From positions 5,588,965-5,652,964 of the forward strand of contig NZ_CP104011.1 in assembly GCF_025133575.1 (NCBI RefSeq): a stretch of DNA of 64,000 bases, written 5' to 3'. Both the position numbers and the translations under genes were made by a program. Shown here piece by piece: positions 8,865-17,431 of the stretch. Under the pieces are notes generated by a model. It did no database searches. It saw nothing but the letters and a program-made list of their open reading frames with translations, and was not told where the DNA came from. Numbering within the stretch: the stretch's first letter is position 1; each line of letters starts with the position of its first letter. This DNA comes from Pseudomonas sp. GCEP-101 (lineage in GTDB: Bacteria > Pseudomonadota > Gammaproteobacteria > Pseudomonadales > Pseudomonadaceae).

Positions 8865-10538
8865 ATGAGCAAACGCCCGAACTTCCTGCTGATCGTTGCC
8901 GATGACCTGGGGTTTTCCGACCTCGGCGCCTTCGGCGGCGAGATCCACACGCCCCACCTCGACGAACTGGCCTTCGCCGGCCTGCGCCTGACCGATTTCC
9001 ACGCCGCATCCGCCTGCTCACCCACCCGCGCGATGTTGCTCACCGGCACGGATCATCACCTGGCCGGCATCGGGGCCATGGCGGAGTTCAGCGACGAAAC
9101 CATCCGCCAGCACCCAGGCTACGAAGGTCACCTGAACCAGCGGGTGGTCACCCTCGCCGAACTGTTGCGCGACGCCGGCTACCGCACGCTGATCTCGGGG
9201 AAGTGGCACCTGGGGCGCACCGCAGAGACCTCGGCGGCGGCCCGTGGCTTCGAGCGGTCCTTCATCCTGGAAGGCGCCGCGCACAACCACTATGGCTGGT
9301 CGCCCGAGGTGCCCGCGCACAAGATGCCGCGCCTGCTGCACACCGTAGAAGGCACCTACCGGGAGGGGCTCGAGCCGCTGACGGCGCTGCCCGAGGGCTT
9401 CTACTCGTCCGATGCCTTCACCGACCGCCTGCTCGACTATCTGCGCGAACGCCAGCCGGACGACAACTGCCCCTTCTTCGCCTACCTGCCCTTCTCCGCT
9501 CCGCATTTCCCGCTGCAGGCGCCGGACGAACTGATCGACCGATACCAGGGGCGCTACGACAGCGGCCCGGATGCGTTGCGCGAGCAGCGCCTGCGACGCC
9601 TGAAGGAACTGGGCCTGATCGGCGAGGACGTCGAGGCCCATCCTGTCATCGCCGACACCCCGAACTGGCAGGAGCTGGACGACGACGGCAGGCGGCAATC
9701 CGCAAAAGCGATGGAAGTCTACGCGGCGATGGTGGAACGACTGGACTGGAACGTCGGCCGCGTCGTCAGCCATCTGCGCGCGACGGGCGAGCTGGAAAAC
9801 ACCCTGGTCATCTTTCTTTCGGACAACGGTGCCGAGGGCGCCGCGCTCGAAGCGCTGCCCATCGTCGGCAAACGCGCCCAGCGCTTCATTGGCAAGCACT
9901 ACGACAACCGTGTCGAGAATATCGGCCGCGCCAACTCCTATGTCTGGTACGGGCCGCGCTGGGCGCAGGCGGCCACTGCGCCGTCGCGCCAGTACAAGCT
10001 GTTCACCAGCCAGGGAGGGATTCGCGTACCCGCATTCATCACCTGGCCAGGCTTGCATCGGCAAGGCGACATCAGCCACGACTTCGCCACCGTGATGGAC
10101 ATCGTACCGACACTGCTGGAGCTGGCCGGAACCGCCCACCCAGTCAGCCACTATCAGGGCCGCGAAATACTGCCGATCCGTGGCCGCTCGCTGCTGAGCT
10201 ATCTCCAGGGCAAGTCGCAGGCGCCGCACGCCGCCGACGAAACCACCGGCTGGGAACTGTTCCGCGCCCGCGCCATTCGCCAGGGCAACTGGAAGGCGTT
10301 GTACATCCCCAAGCCGGATGGCCCCGGGCGCTGGCAGCTCTACGACCTGACCCGCGACCCCGGCGAGATCCACGATCTGGCGCAAGCGGAACCCGCACGG
10401 CTGCAAGCGCTGAAGCAACACTGGCAAGACTATGTCGATGAAACCGGTGTGCGTGATTTCAGTTTCGCCGGCCGACTATTCCGTGAGGTGGCACGCGCGC
10501 TGGTGCGCCTCGTCACCCGGCAGCCGAGAACACTCTGA
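8865..10538 (+). CDS. atsA: Arylsulfatase (AtsA-type, class I sulfatase)
   Basis: The 557-residue enzyme hydrolyses aryl sulfate esters to phenols and sulfate, supplying sulfur. The start MSKRPNFLLIVADDLG matches the start of the characterised P. aeruginosa AtsA. The metal-binding Asp pair is in VADDLGFSD. The modification motif CSPTR has its Cys at residue 51, the residue converted to formylglycine in that enzyme. SGKWHLG supplies Lys and His, and FLSDNGAEG supplies further metal ligands. There is no signal peptide, as in the cytoplasmic P. aeruginosa enzyme. Upstream in-frame codons encode no family sequence. No sulfate-ester transporter or formylglycine-generating enzyme is adjacent, so activation must come from elsewhere. 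Confidence 0.93.
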   Translation: MSKRPNFLLIVADDLGFSDLGAFGGEIHTPHLDELAFAGLRLTDFHAASACSPTRAMLLTGTDHHLAGIGAMAEFSDETIRQHPGYEGHLNQRVVTLAELLRDAGYRTLISGKWHLGRTAETSAAARGFERSFILEGAAHNHYGWSPEVPAHKMPRLLHTVEGTYREGLEPLTALPEGFYSSDAFTDRLLDYLRERQPDDNCPFFAYLPFSAPHFPLQAPDELIDRYQGRYDSGPDALREQRLRRLKELGLIGEDVEAHPVIADTPNWQELDDDGRRQSAKAMEVYAAMVERLDWNVGRVVSHLRATGELENTLVIFLSDNGAEGAALEALPIVGKRAQRFIGKHYDNRVENIGRANSYVWYGPRWAQAATAPSRQYKLFTSQGGIRVPAFITWPGLHRQGDISHDFATVMDIVPTLLELAGTAHPVSHYQGREILPIRGRSLLSYLQGKSQAPHAADETTGWELFRARAIRQGNWKALYIPKPDGPGRWQLYDLTRDPGEIHDLAQAEPARLQALKQHWQDYVDETGVRDFSFAGRLFREVARALVRLVTRQPRTL

Positions 10539-10590
10539 TTGCCCTTGGGCGACATCACTTCGTGCTGAGCCGCTTTCCGTGACGCTCGAC

Positions 10591-10624
10591 AAGTTACCAA
10601 TGGTAAGTTACTTTCGGTAAGTAG
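10591..10624. promoter_or_regulatory. Probable repressor operator upstream of the NAD(P)H oxidoreductase / TetR pair
   Basis: TTACC-AAT-GGTAA (10594-10606) is a palindrome, directly followed by GTTAC-TTTC-GGTAAG (10607-10621), giving overlapping repeats of a GGTAAGT half-site. It lies about 60 bp before the oxidoreductase start, where a TetR-type repressor would block transcription. Assignment to the TetR protein at 11302 is inference. Confidence 0.55.
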
Positions 10625-10681
10625 CAACTCGCTCTCACCTGAGGCCTCACGGCCGCTCGCCACGTCACTGGAGCTTCCACC

Positions 10682-11278
10682 ATGCACAGCCTGATTGTCG
10701 TCGCCCACCCCAACCCCCATTCCTTGACGCACGCCATCGCCCAACACGTCGCGCAGGGCATCGCCGCTGCGAACTCGCAGCACACCACGGAGATCGCCGA
10801 CCTGGCGGCCGAAGGCTTCGATCCGCGCTTCAACCAGGCGGATCAGGCGCTCTTCACCGGCCAGGGAGGCGTTCCCGCCGATGTGGCGTTCGAACAGGAG
10901 CGCCTGGATCGCGCTGATGCCTTGGTGATCGTCTACCCGATCTACTGGTGGTCATTCCCTGCCCTGCTCAAGGGCTGGATCGATCGTGTGTTTTCGATCG
11001 GCTGGGCCTACGAGGACAGCGGCAACGGCAAGGTGGTGAAGAAGCTGCAACGTCTGAATGTCCACCTGGTTGCGGTGGGGGGAGCCGATGAAGGCACCTT
11101 CACGCGCCACGGCTACGCGCCTGCCATGAAGACCCAGATCGACCACGGGATATTCGATTACTGCGGCGCCCGCGTGCACAGCTCCACGTTTCTCCTCGCA
11201 TCGGATGAAGGCTATCCGGCCGCTCACCTGGACACCGCATTCGGAATAGGCGCTAACGTGTCGGCTTCCCAGCACTGA
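10682..11278 (+). CDS. NAD(P)H-dependent oxidoreductase, flavodoxin_2 (NQO/MdaB-like) family
   Basis: This 198-residue protein has the NQO-type flavodoxin fold. An N-terminal strand and FMN/FAD phosphate loop (IVVAHPNPHSLTHAIAQHVA) are followed by the DALVIVYPIYWWSFPALLKGWIDRVF core typical of quinone reductases. These cytosolic flavoenzymes perform two-electron reduction of quinones or other electrophiles. The TetR gene starts 23 bp downstream on the same strand, and a palindromic operator-like element lies upstream. This fits an autoregulated, electrophile-inducible detoxification unit. The natural substrate is not evident. Confidence 0.88.
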   Translation: MHSLIVVAHPNPHSLTHAIAQHVAQGIAAANSQHTTEIADLAAEGFDPRFNQADQALFTGQGGVPADVAFEQERLDRADALVIVYPIYWWSFPALLKGWIDRVFSIGWAYEDSGNGKVVKKLQRLNVHLVAVGGADEGTFTRHGYAPAMKTQIDHGIFDYCGARVHSSTFLLASDEGYPAAHLDTAFGIGANVSASQH

Positions 11279-11301
11279 GGCAGAGTGGGACAATCCCCTG
11301 C

Positions 11302-11913
11302 ATGACCTCACCTACGCCTGTGCCTTCGCGTCGACGCCTGACCCGAGAGGCACGCACTCGCCAATTGCTGGATGCGTCCTGGGCGCTGATCAGCGATGAG
11401 GGGACGGACGCCCTCACGCTGGGGCGCCTGGCCGATGTCGCCGGCATCACCAAGCCCGTCGTATACGACCACTTCGGCACGCGCAACGGCCTGCTCGCGG
11501 CCTTGTACGAAGACTACGACATCCGGCAAACAGCGCTGTTCGATGCCGCCATCGAAGGCGCCAAGCAGACCCTGGCGGACAAGGCGCGCGTCTTCGCCGC
11601 TGCGTATGTCGACTGCGTGCTGACGCAGGGTCGCGAGATCCAGGGCGTCCTGGCTGCCCTGAGCGGCTCGCCGGAGCTGGCGGTCGTCAAGCGCCAGTAC
11701 CAGAAGGCGCTCATCAAAAAATGTGCGGAGATATTTGCACCCTTCACCGGGGCGCCGGGTCTATCGAGCGCCAGTCTCTGGGCGCTGCTGGGCGCCGCCG
11801 ACGCGTTGTCGGATGCCGCGGTGGTGGGAGACATCACGGCGGAGCATGCAAAAGAAGAGCTGCGGCACACCCTCCTGGGGATGGTCAAACGCAGCAAGCT
11901 CAGCTCGGGCTGA
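11302..11913 (+). CDS. TetR family transcriptional regulator
   Basis: The 203-residue protein has the TetR helix-turn-helix at residues 14-60 (ARTRQLLDASWALISDEG, then LTLGRLADVAGITKPVVYDHF), followed by an all-helical ligand-binding domain with TetR_C-like features. It lies 23 bp after the oxidoreductase gene, so it is probably cotranscribed and autoregulatory. The operator-like palindromes at 10591-10624 are the natural binding site to test. The inducing molecule is unknown. Confidence 0.9.
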   Translation: MTSPTPVPSRRRLTREARTRQLLDASWALISDEGTDALTLGRLADVAGITKPVVYDHFGTRNGLLAALYEDYDIRQTALFDAAIEGAKQTLADKARVFAAAYVDCVLTQGREIQGVLAALSGSPELAVVKRQYQKALIKKCAEIFAPFTGAPGLSSASLWALLGAADALSDAAVVGDITAEHAKEELRHTLLGMVKRSKLSSG

Positions 11914-12029
11914 ACGGCGGTTGGCTCGATCGTTCCCTTCTGCCCTCCCCCAACCATGACGTTTTTTCCACGCTGGCTGCGAGCTTGCGCGCATTGCCAC
12001 ATCGGTAAATACCGAGGCAACTGCGACCG

Positions 12030-12300
12030 CACGTGGGCGCCGTTCATGCGCAGCACATCGATCGCCTCAAGCAGGCCTTCGCCGAGGTCGCCTCTCTGCT
12101 CCGCCGAGCAAAGGCTAGCGGGCACCTGCTGGCCAGGGAATCGAAACGCCACGGCACTTCACCCTGATCGTGCGCTGGCAATCACTCGCGGACCACACGC
12201 CCGGCTTCGGAGCGAGTGACGACCATCACCTGTTCATGGAAGGTCTGCAGGCCGACTTCTCGGGGAGCTCCATCACATCGTGGGAGCGGGATTCACCCAC
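12030..12300 (+). pseudogene. Relic of an ABM-family (antibiotic biosynthesis monooxygenase-like) gene, frameshifted
   Basis: Two frames together resemble one small ABM-fold protein. The first frame reads DRLKQAFAEVASLLRRAKA, then GHLLARESKRHG and a TGA stop at about 12165. The next frame then continues RHFTLIVRWQSLADHTPGF, GASDDHHLFMEGLQADFS and beyond. In intact ABM proteins the F.LIV.W.S...HT.GF strand directly follows the LRRA..G.L.....S segment, so a single-base shift at about 12150-12160 explains the break. No start codon with a ribosome site was found. The region is 118 bp downstream of the TetR gene. The family similarity is judged by eye. Confidence 0.5.
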
Positions 12301-12360
12301 GGTGCTCCCATCTTCTCGGCTTGGCTGCTGCAGTACCCGGCGGATTGCAGTCTTTTCTTG

Positions 12361-12386
12361 GGCTGCAATCGGCCAGAAGCGGACGT
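12361..12386 (+). repeat. Dispersed hairpin repeat, right half only
   Basis: It contains GCAATCGGCCAGAAGCGGAC followed by GT, the right arm of the repeat family whose fullest copies are at 17328 and 18421. The left arm is not recognisable here, so the copy is degenerate. Confidence 0.6.
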
Positions 12387-12470
12387 CTATTCTTCAGGCA
12401 ATTACGAGCTCGGAGTCCACTCGGCGGCCCCTTGCCTGAGGCACCGATCAAACGCAAAGCAATTAACTCT

Positions 12471-12929
12471 TCAAGGCTGGACAGTGTTCGGCGCGGACGG
12501 TCGTTCGCTCATTTTCTTGAAGATCAGCGGCATCGCTTCTGCATTCATAGCTTCCATGTCCACCAGACGTAACGACTTCACCATCGCCAACGTCGAGCTC
12601 TTATATTTCTGGAAATGGGGCGATTTTATATGCGCATCGTAAGCATCGTGGCTCGCATAAACTTCCAGAATCCTGATGAGCGTCGGATTGTCCTTTTGTG
12701 CGGTCGGAAAAATGCAAAGAACCCCGGGCTCTAGGCGCATGGAGGCTTCGGCCTCTTCGTTCAAGATGCGCTGATATTCTTCCAGATGCTGATTGAATAT
12801 CTCGATTTCAGAGATCCTGACGAGCATTTTTGGCTCCTGCGCATAAAGATCACCCAACGGTAGCAGCGCGACCAAAACGACGAGTAAAAAGATGGCTGCG
12901 CTGCGGCGCTCGAAGAATAGACTCGACAT
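12471..12929 (-). CDS. Exported ABM-fold protein (putative quinol monooxygenase)
   Basis: I choose the start MSSLFFERRSAAIF; an in-frame ATG 45 bp upstream would add a non-family leader. The protein has 152 residues. A hydrophobic signal segment (IFLLVVLVALLPLGDLYAQ) predicts export. The mature part is an antibiotic-biosynthesis-monooxygenase domain: VRISEIEIFNQHLEEYQ, a Leu-rich LEPGVLCIFPTAQKDNP, and ILEVYASHDAYDAHIKSPHF with the conserved His-rich end. Such domains act on quinols or aromatic rings without a cofactor. It is the first gene of a redox neighbourhood with the LysR at 13023 and the reductases at 14.2-16.4 kb. G+C is visibly lower than in the flanks. Confidence 0.8.
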   Translation of the reverse strand: MSSLFFERRSAAIFLLVVLVALLPLGDLYAQEPKMLVRISEIEIFNQHLEEYQRILNEEAEASMRLEPGVLCIFPTAQKDNPTLIRILEVYASHDAYDAHIKSPHFQKYKSSTLAMVKSLRLVDMEAMNAEAMPLIFKKMSERPSAPNTVQP

Positions 12930-13022
12930 AATCTGCTTCCAGCCTCGTTTTTCCCAACGAGGACAACGGGTCATGCTTGAATCTTCCGTCTACAACGGAG
13001 GATGGGTCGCGCAGGCGCGCAT

Positions 13023-13931
13023 TTAATAGCCAAGCGGCTTGATTTCCCGAATGTATTCGATCAGAAGCTTCAGCCCCGTCGGCAGTTGCCGGCGACTTGA
13101 ATAATAGATGTGGAATCCCTCTTCTTGCGGGGCCCATTCAGTCAGCACCAGACGAAGCCGCCCAGCGTTCACATAGGGCGCAACCAAAGGCTCCGGGAAA
13201 TACATCAAGCCTGCACCACCCAGCACGGCGACCAACCCGGTCTCCGCATGATCGACTGTCACGGAGGTCGGCACGGCGATCTGCAGCGCCTCTCCATCGC
13301 GCTCCAACTCCCATCGATAAACCCGGTCATCGCCCAGACGGTTGCTGATGCAGCGATGGTTGAGCAGATCGTCCGGGTGCTCAGGGGAGCCATTGCGCTC
13401 CAGATATTCGGGAGAAGCCGCAATCACCCAACGGATGTCGGCCGACAGCCTCCGCGCCACCATATCCTCAGGCACCGTGCCGCCATACCGAATGCCAGCA
13501 TCAAAACCCGCGTCGGTCACGTCAACCAGGCGATTGCTGGCCACGATATCGAGTTCGACGTCGGGGTAGCGGTCCATGAAGCCGGGCAGGATCGGCGCAA
13601 GGAGCAGATTGGCCGCCTCGACAGCTGCATTGATTCGAATCCGTCCGCTAGGGGTGTCGCGAAACCGGTTGAGCGTTTCCAACGCTTCATCGATAGCTTC
13701 GAGCGGCTGACCGATCGCTTCGATGAGCGCCTCCCCTGCCGTTGTCAGCGTAACGCTCTTGGTCGTCCGGTTGAGCAGTCGGACCCCAAGCCTGCTTTCC
13801 AGCCCCTTCAACGCGTGGCTCAGTGCCGATGCGCTGACGCCAATCTCGATAGCCGCGCGGCTGAAGCTGCGGTGGCGGGCAATGGCCCGGAAGTAGATCA
13901 GATCGGCAACATCAGCACGATGGGTTTGCAT
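13023..13931 (-). CDS. LysR family transcriptional regulator
   Basis: This 302-residue protein opens with ADLIYFRAIARHRSFSRAA. Its winged helix-turn-helix (EIGVSASALSHALKGLESR, then LGVRLLNRTTKSVTLTTAGE) lies in residues 10-68, followed by an effector-binding domain. It is divergent from the aldo/keto reductase at 14199 across about 267 bp and lies just upstream, on the same strand, of the ABM gene at 12471 (93 bp gap). It is therefore the likely regulator of the reductase/CMD operon. In many proteobacteria a LysR of this type sits next to aldo/keto reductase and CMD genes, consistent with the arrangement here. Confidence 0.9.
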   Translation of the reverse strand: MQTHRADVADLIYFRAIARHRSFSRAAIEIGVSASALSHALKGLESRLGVRLLNRTTKSVTLTTAGEALIEAIGQPLEAIDEALETLNRFRDTPSGRIRINAAVEAANLLLAPILPGFMDRYPDVELDIVASNRLVDVTDAGFDAGIRYGGTVPEDMVARRLSADIRWVIAASPEYLERNGSPEHPDDLLNHRCISNRLGDDRVYRWELERDGEALQIAVPTSVTVDHAETGLVAVLGGAGLMYFPEPLVAPYVNAGRLRLVLTEWAPQEEGFHIYYSSRRQLPTGLKLLIEYIREIKPLGY

Positions 13932-14198
13932 AAAGGCCTTCCAAATCGAGGGTGTCTAGCTTGGCGCTCCAATCAGGATATTCGCTCTGACAATTTTTCG
14001 GTCCGGATCCAGCCGGGCAAAGCCCGTGAGTCGGTGACCATTAAACCGCCTCATTTCAACGTCTGCTCATGAGAATTTCTCACAAGTCCGTGCAAGAGCA
14101 ACCCGCTAATTCAGCCCCCTGATGCGCGCTATCGTTGGTCACCTGCGCCGAACGGAGCAATCCGCCCGACAGGCGCCATCACGTCACGGAGCAAGTGC

Positions 14199-15185
14199 AT
14201 GGACTACACGCATCTCGGCCGAACAGGTCTCAAGGTCAGCCGCCTGTGCCTGGGCACCATGAATTTCGGCGACGTCACCGACGAGACGACGAGCCATCTC
14301 ATCCTCGACGAAGCGGTCGCGGCAGGCATCAACTTCATCGATACGGCAGACGTCTACGGGACGGAACAATCACCGAACATCCCGCAAGGCTCTGGCCTTT
14401 CCGAAAAGATCATCGGCCGCTGGCTTGAACAGGAAGGCCGACGTGATCGCATCGTCCTGGCCACCAAGCTCTATCAGCCCATGGGGCCGGGGCCGAACGA
14501 TCGGCGGTTGTCGGCCTACCACATCCGTAAAGCATGCGAGGACAGCCTACGTCGGCTGAAGACGGACCACATCGATGTTTACCAGATGCACCACATCGAC
14601 CGTCACACGCCCTGGGAAGAGATCTGGCAGGCCATGGAGATTCTCGTCCAGCAGGGCAAGGTCCTCTATGTCGGCAGCAGCAATTTTGCTGGCTGGGATA
14701 TTGCGACAGCGCAGTCGATGGCTAGTGCCCGCAACTTCCTTGGGCTGGTGGCAGAGCAAAGCCTCTACAACCTGGCAGCCCGGACGGTGGAGCTGGAGGT
14801 GATTCCCGCCTGCAGACATTTCGGGCTCGGCCTAATTCCGTGGAGCCCTCTTGCCGGCGGCCTGCTGGGCGGTGTTCTGAAAAAGGCCACCGGCGGCCGG
14901 CGCGCAAGACCCGCATTCATGAGCCTCATCGAACAACATCGGGGGCAGTTGGAAGCCTTCGAAAGCCTCTGTGAGGACCTGGGCGAGGCTCCCGCGGATA
15001 TCGCACTGGCCTGGCTGCTGCGCAACCCCGTCGTCACCGCCCCGCTGATCGGCCCCCGCACCGTGGAGCAACTTCAGGACGCGCTGCGTGCGACGACGAT
15101 CACGCTGTCAGAAGACACCGTGCGTTGCCTGGAAGAAATCTGGCCGGGCCCCGGCGGAGAGGCGCCCCAGGCGTACGCCTGGTAG
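14199..15185 (+). CDS. Aldo/keto reductase
   Basis: This 328-residue enzyme has a GGAG ribosome site in a good position. The opening MDYTHLGRTGLKVSRLCLG is typical of AKR families 11/12/14. The catalytic tetrad is visible: Asp in FIDTADVYG with the Tyr four residues after the Asp, Lys in LATKLY, and His in IDVYQMHHIDRHTP. The NADPH-binding C-terminal segment reads ALAWLLRNPVVTAPLIGPRT. It reduces aldehydes or ketones with NADPH in the cytoplasm; no substrate can be deduced. It heads a unit running into the second AKR (41 bp downstream) and the CMD-like gene. The divergent LysR is the probable regulator. Confidence 0.92.
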   Translation: MDYTHLGRTGLKVSRLCLGTMNFGDVTDETTSHLILDEAVAAGINFIDTADVYGTEQSPNIPQGSGLSEKIIGRWLEQEGRRDRIVLATKLYQPMGPGPNDRRLSAYHIRKACEDSLRRLKTDHIDVYQMHHIDRHTPWEEIWQAMEILVQQGKVLYVGSSNFAGWDIATAQSMASARNFLGLVAEQSLYNLAARTVELEVIPACRHFGLGLIPWSPLAGGLLGGVLKKATGGRRARPAFMSLIEQHRGQLEAFESLCEDLGEAPADIALAWLLRNPVVTAPLIGPRTVEQLQDALRATTITLSEDTVRCLEEIWPGPGGEAPQAYAW

Positions 15186-15225
15186 CCCTTTTTCCATCCC
15201 ACATGCCACTGGAACCTTTCAGCTT

Positions 15226-16407
15226 ATGAGTGAAAACATTTCCGGCACGTACTCCTCTGACGATTCGGTGTCCATGGATCGTCGCCATTTCATCGTTACT
15301 GGAACCAGCTTGCTGCTGGCGGCAAGCGCGCTCTGGAGGCCTGAAAATGCCTTAGCACAAACGATAAGTTCCGGGGGCGGCAGCGCGCCATCAGTTGGAG
15401 TTCCCGTTGAGGAGCAAATCATGGGCACGCGCAGACTCGGCTCGCTGGAAGTCTCCAGCATGGGGCTTGGATGCCTGCCGATGGTGGGCTACTACGGCGG
15501 AGGTCCGCGCGACCGCAAAGCGATGGTTTCGCTCATCCGCGCCGCTTTTGAACAGGGGGTCACGTTCTTCGATACCGCCGAGGTCTACGGCCCCTACCTG
15601 AGTGAAGAGTTCGTCGGCGAAGCCTTGGGCCCCATCCGCGACCAGGTGGTGATCGCTACCAAGTTCGGCTTCGGCGTCGAGGAAGGTCGACCCACAACAC
15701 TCAATAGCCGCCCTGAGCATATCCGCCGTGCCGTAGACGGTTCGTTGAAACGCCTGAAGACGGACCGAATCGATCTTCTATACCAGCATCGCCCCGATCC
15801 CAGCGTGCCGATCGAGGACGTAGCGGGTACGGTGAAGGAGCTGATCCAAGCGGGCAAGGTTACGCACTGGGGCCTTTCAGAGGCCAGTGCCACTACCATC
15901 CGCCGAGCCCACGCAGTGCTCCCTGTCACTGCCGTTCAGAGCGAATACGCCATGTGGTGGCGGGAGCCGGAAAGTCGGATTTTCCCGACGCTGGAGGAGC
16001 TGGGAATTGGCTTTGTTCCCTACTGTCCAACTGCTCGGAGCTTTCTTGCCGGTGCAGTCAACCCAAGCCAGCGTTTCGACAAGACTGATCGCCGGCATAA
16101 CCTGCCGCGTTTCCAGCCCGACGCCCTGGCAGCCAACATGCCGCTTCTATATTTCGCACGGGACTGGGCTCGGCGCAAGAACACTACCTCCGCTCAGTTC
16201 GCCCTCGCCTGGGTCATGGCGCAGCGACCGTGGATCGTACCGATCCCTGGCACCACGCAATACCCGCACCTGATCGAAAACGTCGGGGCATCAAGTGTCC
16301 AACTGACCGCCGACGAGTTGCAGGAGATCGATGCAGGCCTGGCTCGGATCGCCCTGCACGGTGGCCGCGCCGACCCGTTCACCGAAAGCCAGTTTGATCG
16401 TAGCTAG
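15226..16407 (+). CDS. Aldo/keto reductase with twin-arginine signal
   Basis: The protein is 393 residues from MSENISGTYSS; an alternative start is the ATG at 15274. The N-terminus (MDRRHFIVTGTSLLLAASALW) carries a twin-arginine pair and hydrophobic stretch, a Tat signal for export of a folded, cofactor-loaded protein. The catalytic residues are present: TFFDTAEVYGPYLSEE (Asp and Tyr), IATKFGFG (Lys) and IDLLYQHRPDP (His). The C-terminal cofactor segment is ALAWVMAQRPWIVPIPGTTQ. A periplasmic NADPH-dependent enzyme is unusual, since NADPH is not available there. It lies between the first AKR and the CMD-like gene, which starts 38 bp after its stop. Confidence 0.88.
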   Translation: MSENISGTYSSDDSVSMDRRHFIVTGTSLLLAASALWRPENALAQTISSGGGSAPSVGVPVEEQIMGTRRLGSLEVSSMGLGCLPMVGYYGGGPRDRKAMVSLIRAAFEQGVTFFDTAEVYGPYLSEEFVGEALGPIRDQVVIATKFGFGVEEGRPTTLNSRPEHIRRAVDGSLKRLKTDRIDLLYQHRPDPSVPIEDVAGTVKELIQAGKVTHWGLSEASATTIRRAHAVLPVTAVQSEYAMWWREPESRIFPTLEELGIGFVPYCPTARSFLAGAVNPSQRFDKTDRRHNLPRFQPDALAANMPLLYFARDWARRKNTTSAQFALAWVMAQRPWIVPIPGTTQYPHLIENVGASSVQLTADELQEIDAGLARIALHGGRADPFTESQFDRS

Positions 16408-16445
16408 GCGTGGAAAGAATCTGGAACGGATGGAGAAGGTCACCG

Positions 16446-17243
16446 ATGAGCAGTGATACGACGCTGAGCGGGCTGACTAATCTGCGCGGGACTGCCCGCA
16501 TTCTTGGGATTGCTCTGGGCCTGGCTGCCGCGCTGGGCGTCACGACACCGACATTAGCAGTACAGGAGAACCACTACATGGCTGAGCACGACCAACCAAC
16601 CCTCCCTGGCGAGACGCTCGACAATCGCCAGGAAAGCATCATTCCCATCGCAGCCCTCGCGGCAGCGGGCGATATCCCAGGCCTGAACCGTGCGATTAAT
16701 CGGGGACTGGATGCCGGACTGACCATCAGCGAAGCACGCGAGGTACTGGTGCAGTTGTACGCCTACGCGGGTTTCCCCCGCAGCCTGAATGCCCTGGGCG
16801 AGTTGATGAAGGTGGTACAGGCTCGCAAGCAACAAGGAATCGTGGACCAACCGGGGCGCGAACCCAGCAAATCGATTCCCAAAGGGGATGAGTTGCTGGC
16901 GGTGGGCACTGCAAACCAAACCAGATTGTCCGGTGGACCTGTCGAGGGGGCGTTATTCGACTTTGCTCCGGTCGCCAATCAATACCTGCGCGCTCACCTC
17001 TTTGGCGACATCTTCGAACGCGACAATCTGGATTGGCAAAGCCGGGAAATCGCCACTGTCGCGATGCTTTCTGCGCTGGAAGGCGTGACGCCGCAACTGC
17101 AGGCGCATATACGCATCGCGCTGAACACGGGTGTTACGCCACAGCAACTTCGCCAGCTGGGCCAAGTGCTGGGCGAACACGTCAGCGCCGACGCTTCGCG
17201 GCGTGCAAGTGATGCACTGGAGCTACATATGGCAGCGCAGTAG
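16446..17243 (+). CDS. Exported carboxymuconolactone decarboxylase-like protein (two CMD domains)
   Basis: I place the start at MSSDTTLSGL because a GGAGAAGG site precedes that ATG; an ATG at 16410 is also in frame. The protein has 265 residues. A hydrophobic leader (TARILGIALGLAAALGVTTPTLA) predicts export. Two CMD domains follow: IIPIAALAAAGDIPGLNRAI with EAREVLVQLYAYAGFPRSLNAL, then LDWQSREIATVAMLSALEGV with QLQAHIRIALNTGVTPQQL. The AhpD-type CXXC is absent; both domains keep the helix pattern but not cysteines, as in true carboxymuconolactone-type members. It probably acts with the exported aldo/keto reductase in the periplasm, but the substrate is unknown. Confidence 0.8.
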   Translation: MSSDTTLSGLTNLRGTARILGIALGLAAALGVTTPTLAVQENHYMAEHDQPTLPGETLDNRQESIIPIAALAAAGDIPGLNRAINRGLDAGLTISEAREVLVQLYAYAGFPRSLNALGELMKVVQARKQQGIVDQPGREPSKSIPKGDELLAVGTANQTRLSGGPVEGALFDFAPVANQYLRAHLFGDIFERDNLDWQSREIATVAMLSALEGVTPQLQAHIRIALNTGVTPQQLRQLGQVLGEHVSADASRRASDALELHMAAQ

Positions 17244-17327
17244 CTGCCCCCACGTCGTACCAGGCCAAGAAGATGAGTGGAGCCTTCGCTCCGTCCACTT
17301 CTGGCCTGGGGCTGTCGTCTGCGAAGG

Positions 17328-17385
17328 GCAGCTTTGGGTAGGTAGTTGCCTCTCGCCAGAGGCAGCAGACGGCCATTAGCGGACT
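17328..17385 (+). repeat. Dispersed hairpin repeat, near-complete copy
   Basis: It contains GGGTAGGTAG, then a perfect hairpin TGCCTCT-CGCC-AGAGGCA (17347-17364), then GCAGACGGCCATTAGCGGAC. It shares its left arm, hairpin and right arm with the copy at 18421. It lies between the CMD-like gene and the LprI-like gene. Confidence 0.7.
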
Positions 17386-17431
17386 CTCATCTATGCTCAA
17401 TGCCAGGCCCGCCGCTCAAGGATGAACAAAG

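Noticed and set aside
9203..10441. 412-residue open frame inside the arylsulfatase gene
   Set aside because: It is an alternative frame of a gene with an intact catalytic motif; Arg/Pro/Ala-rich composition marks it as a shadow.
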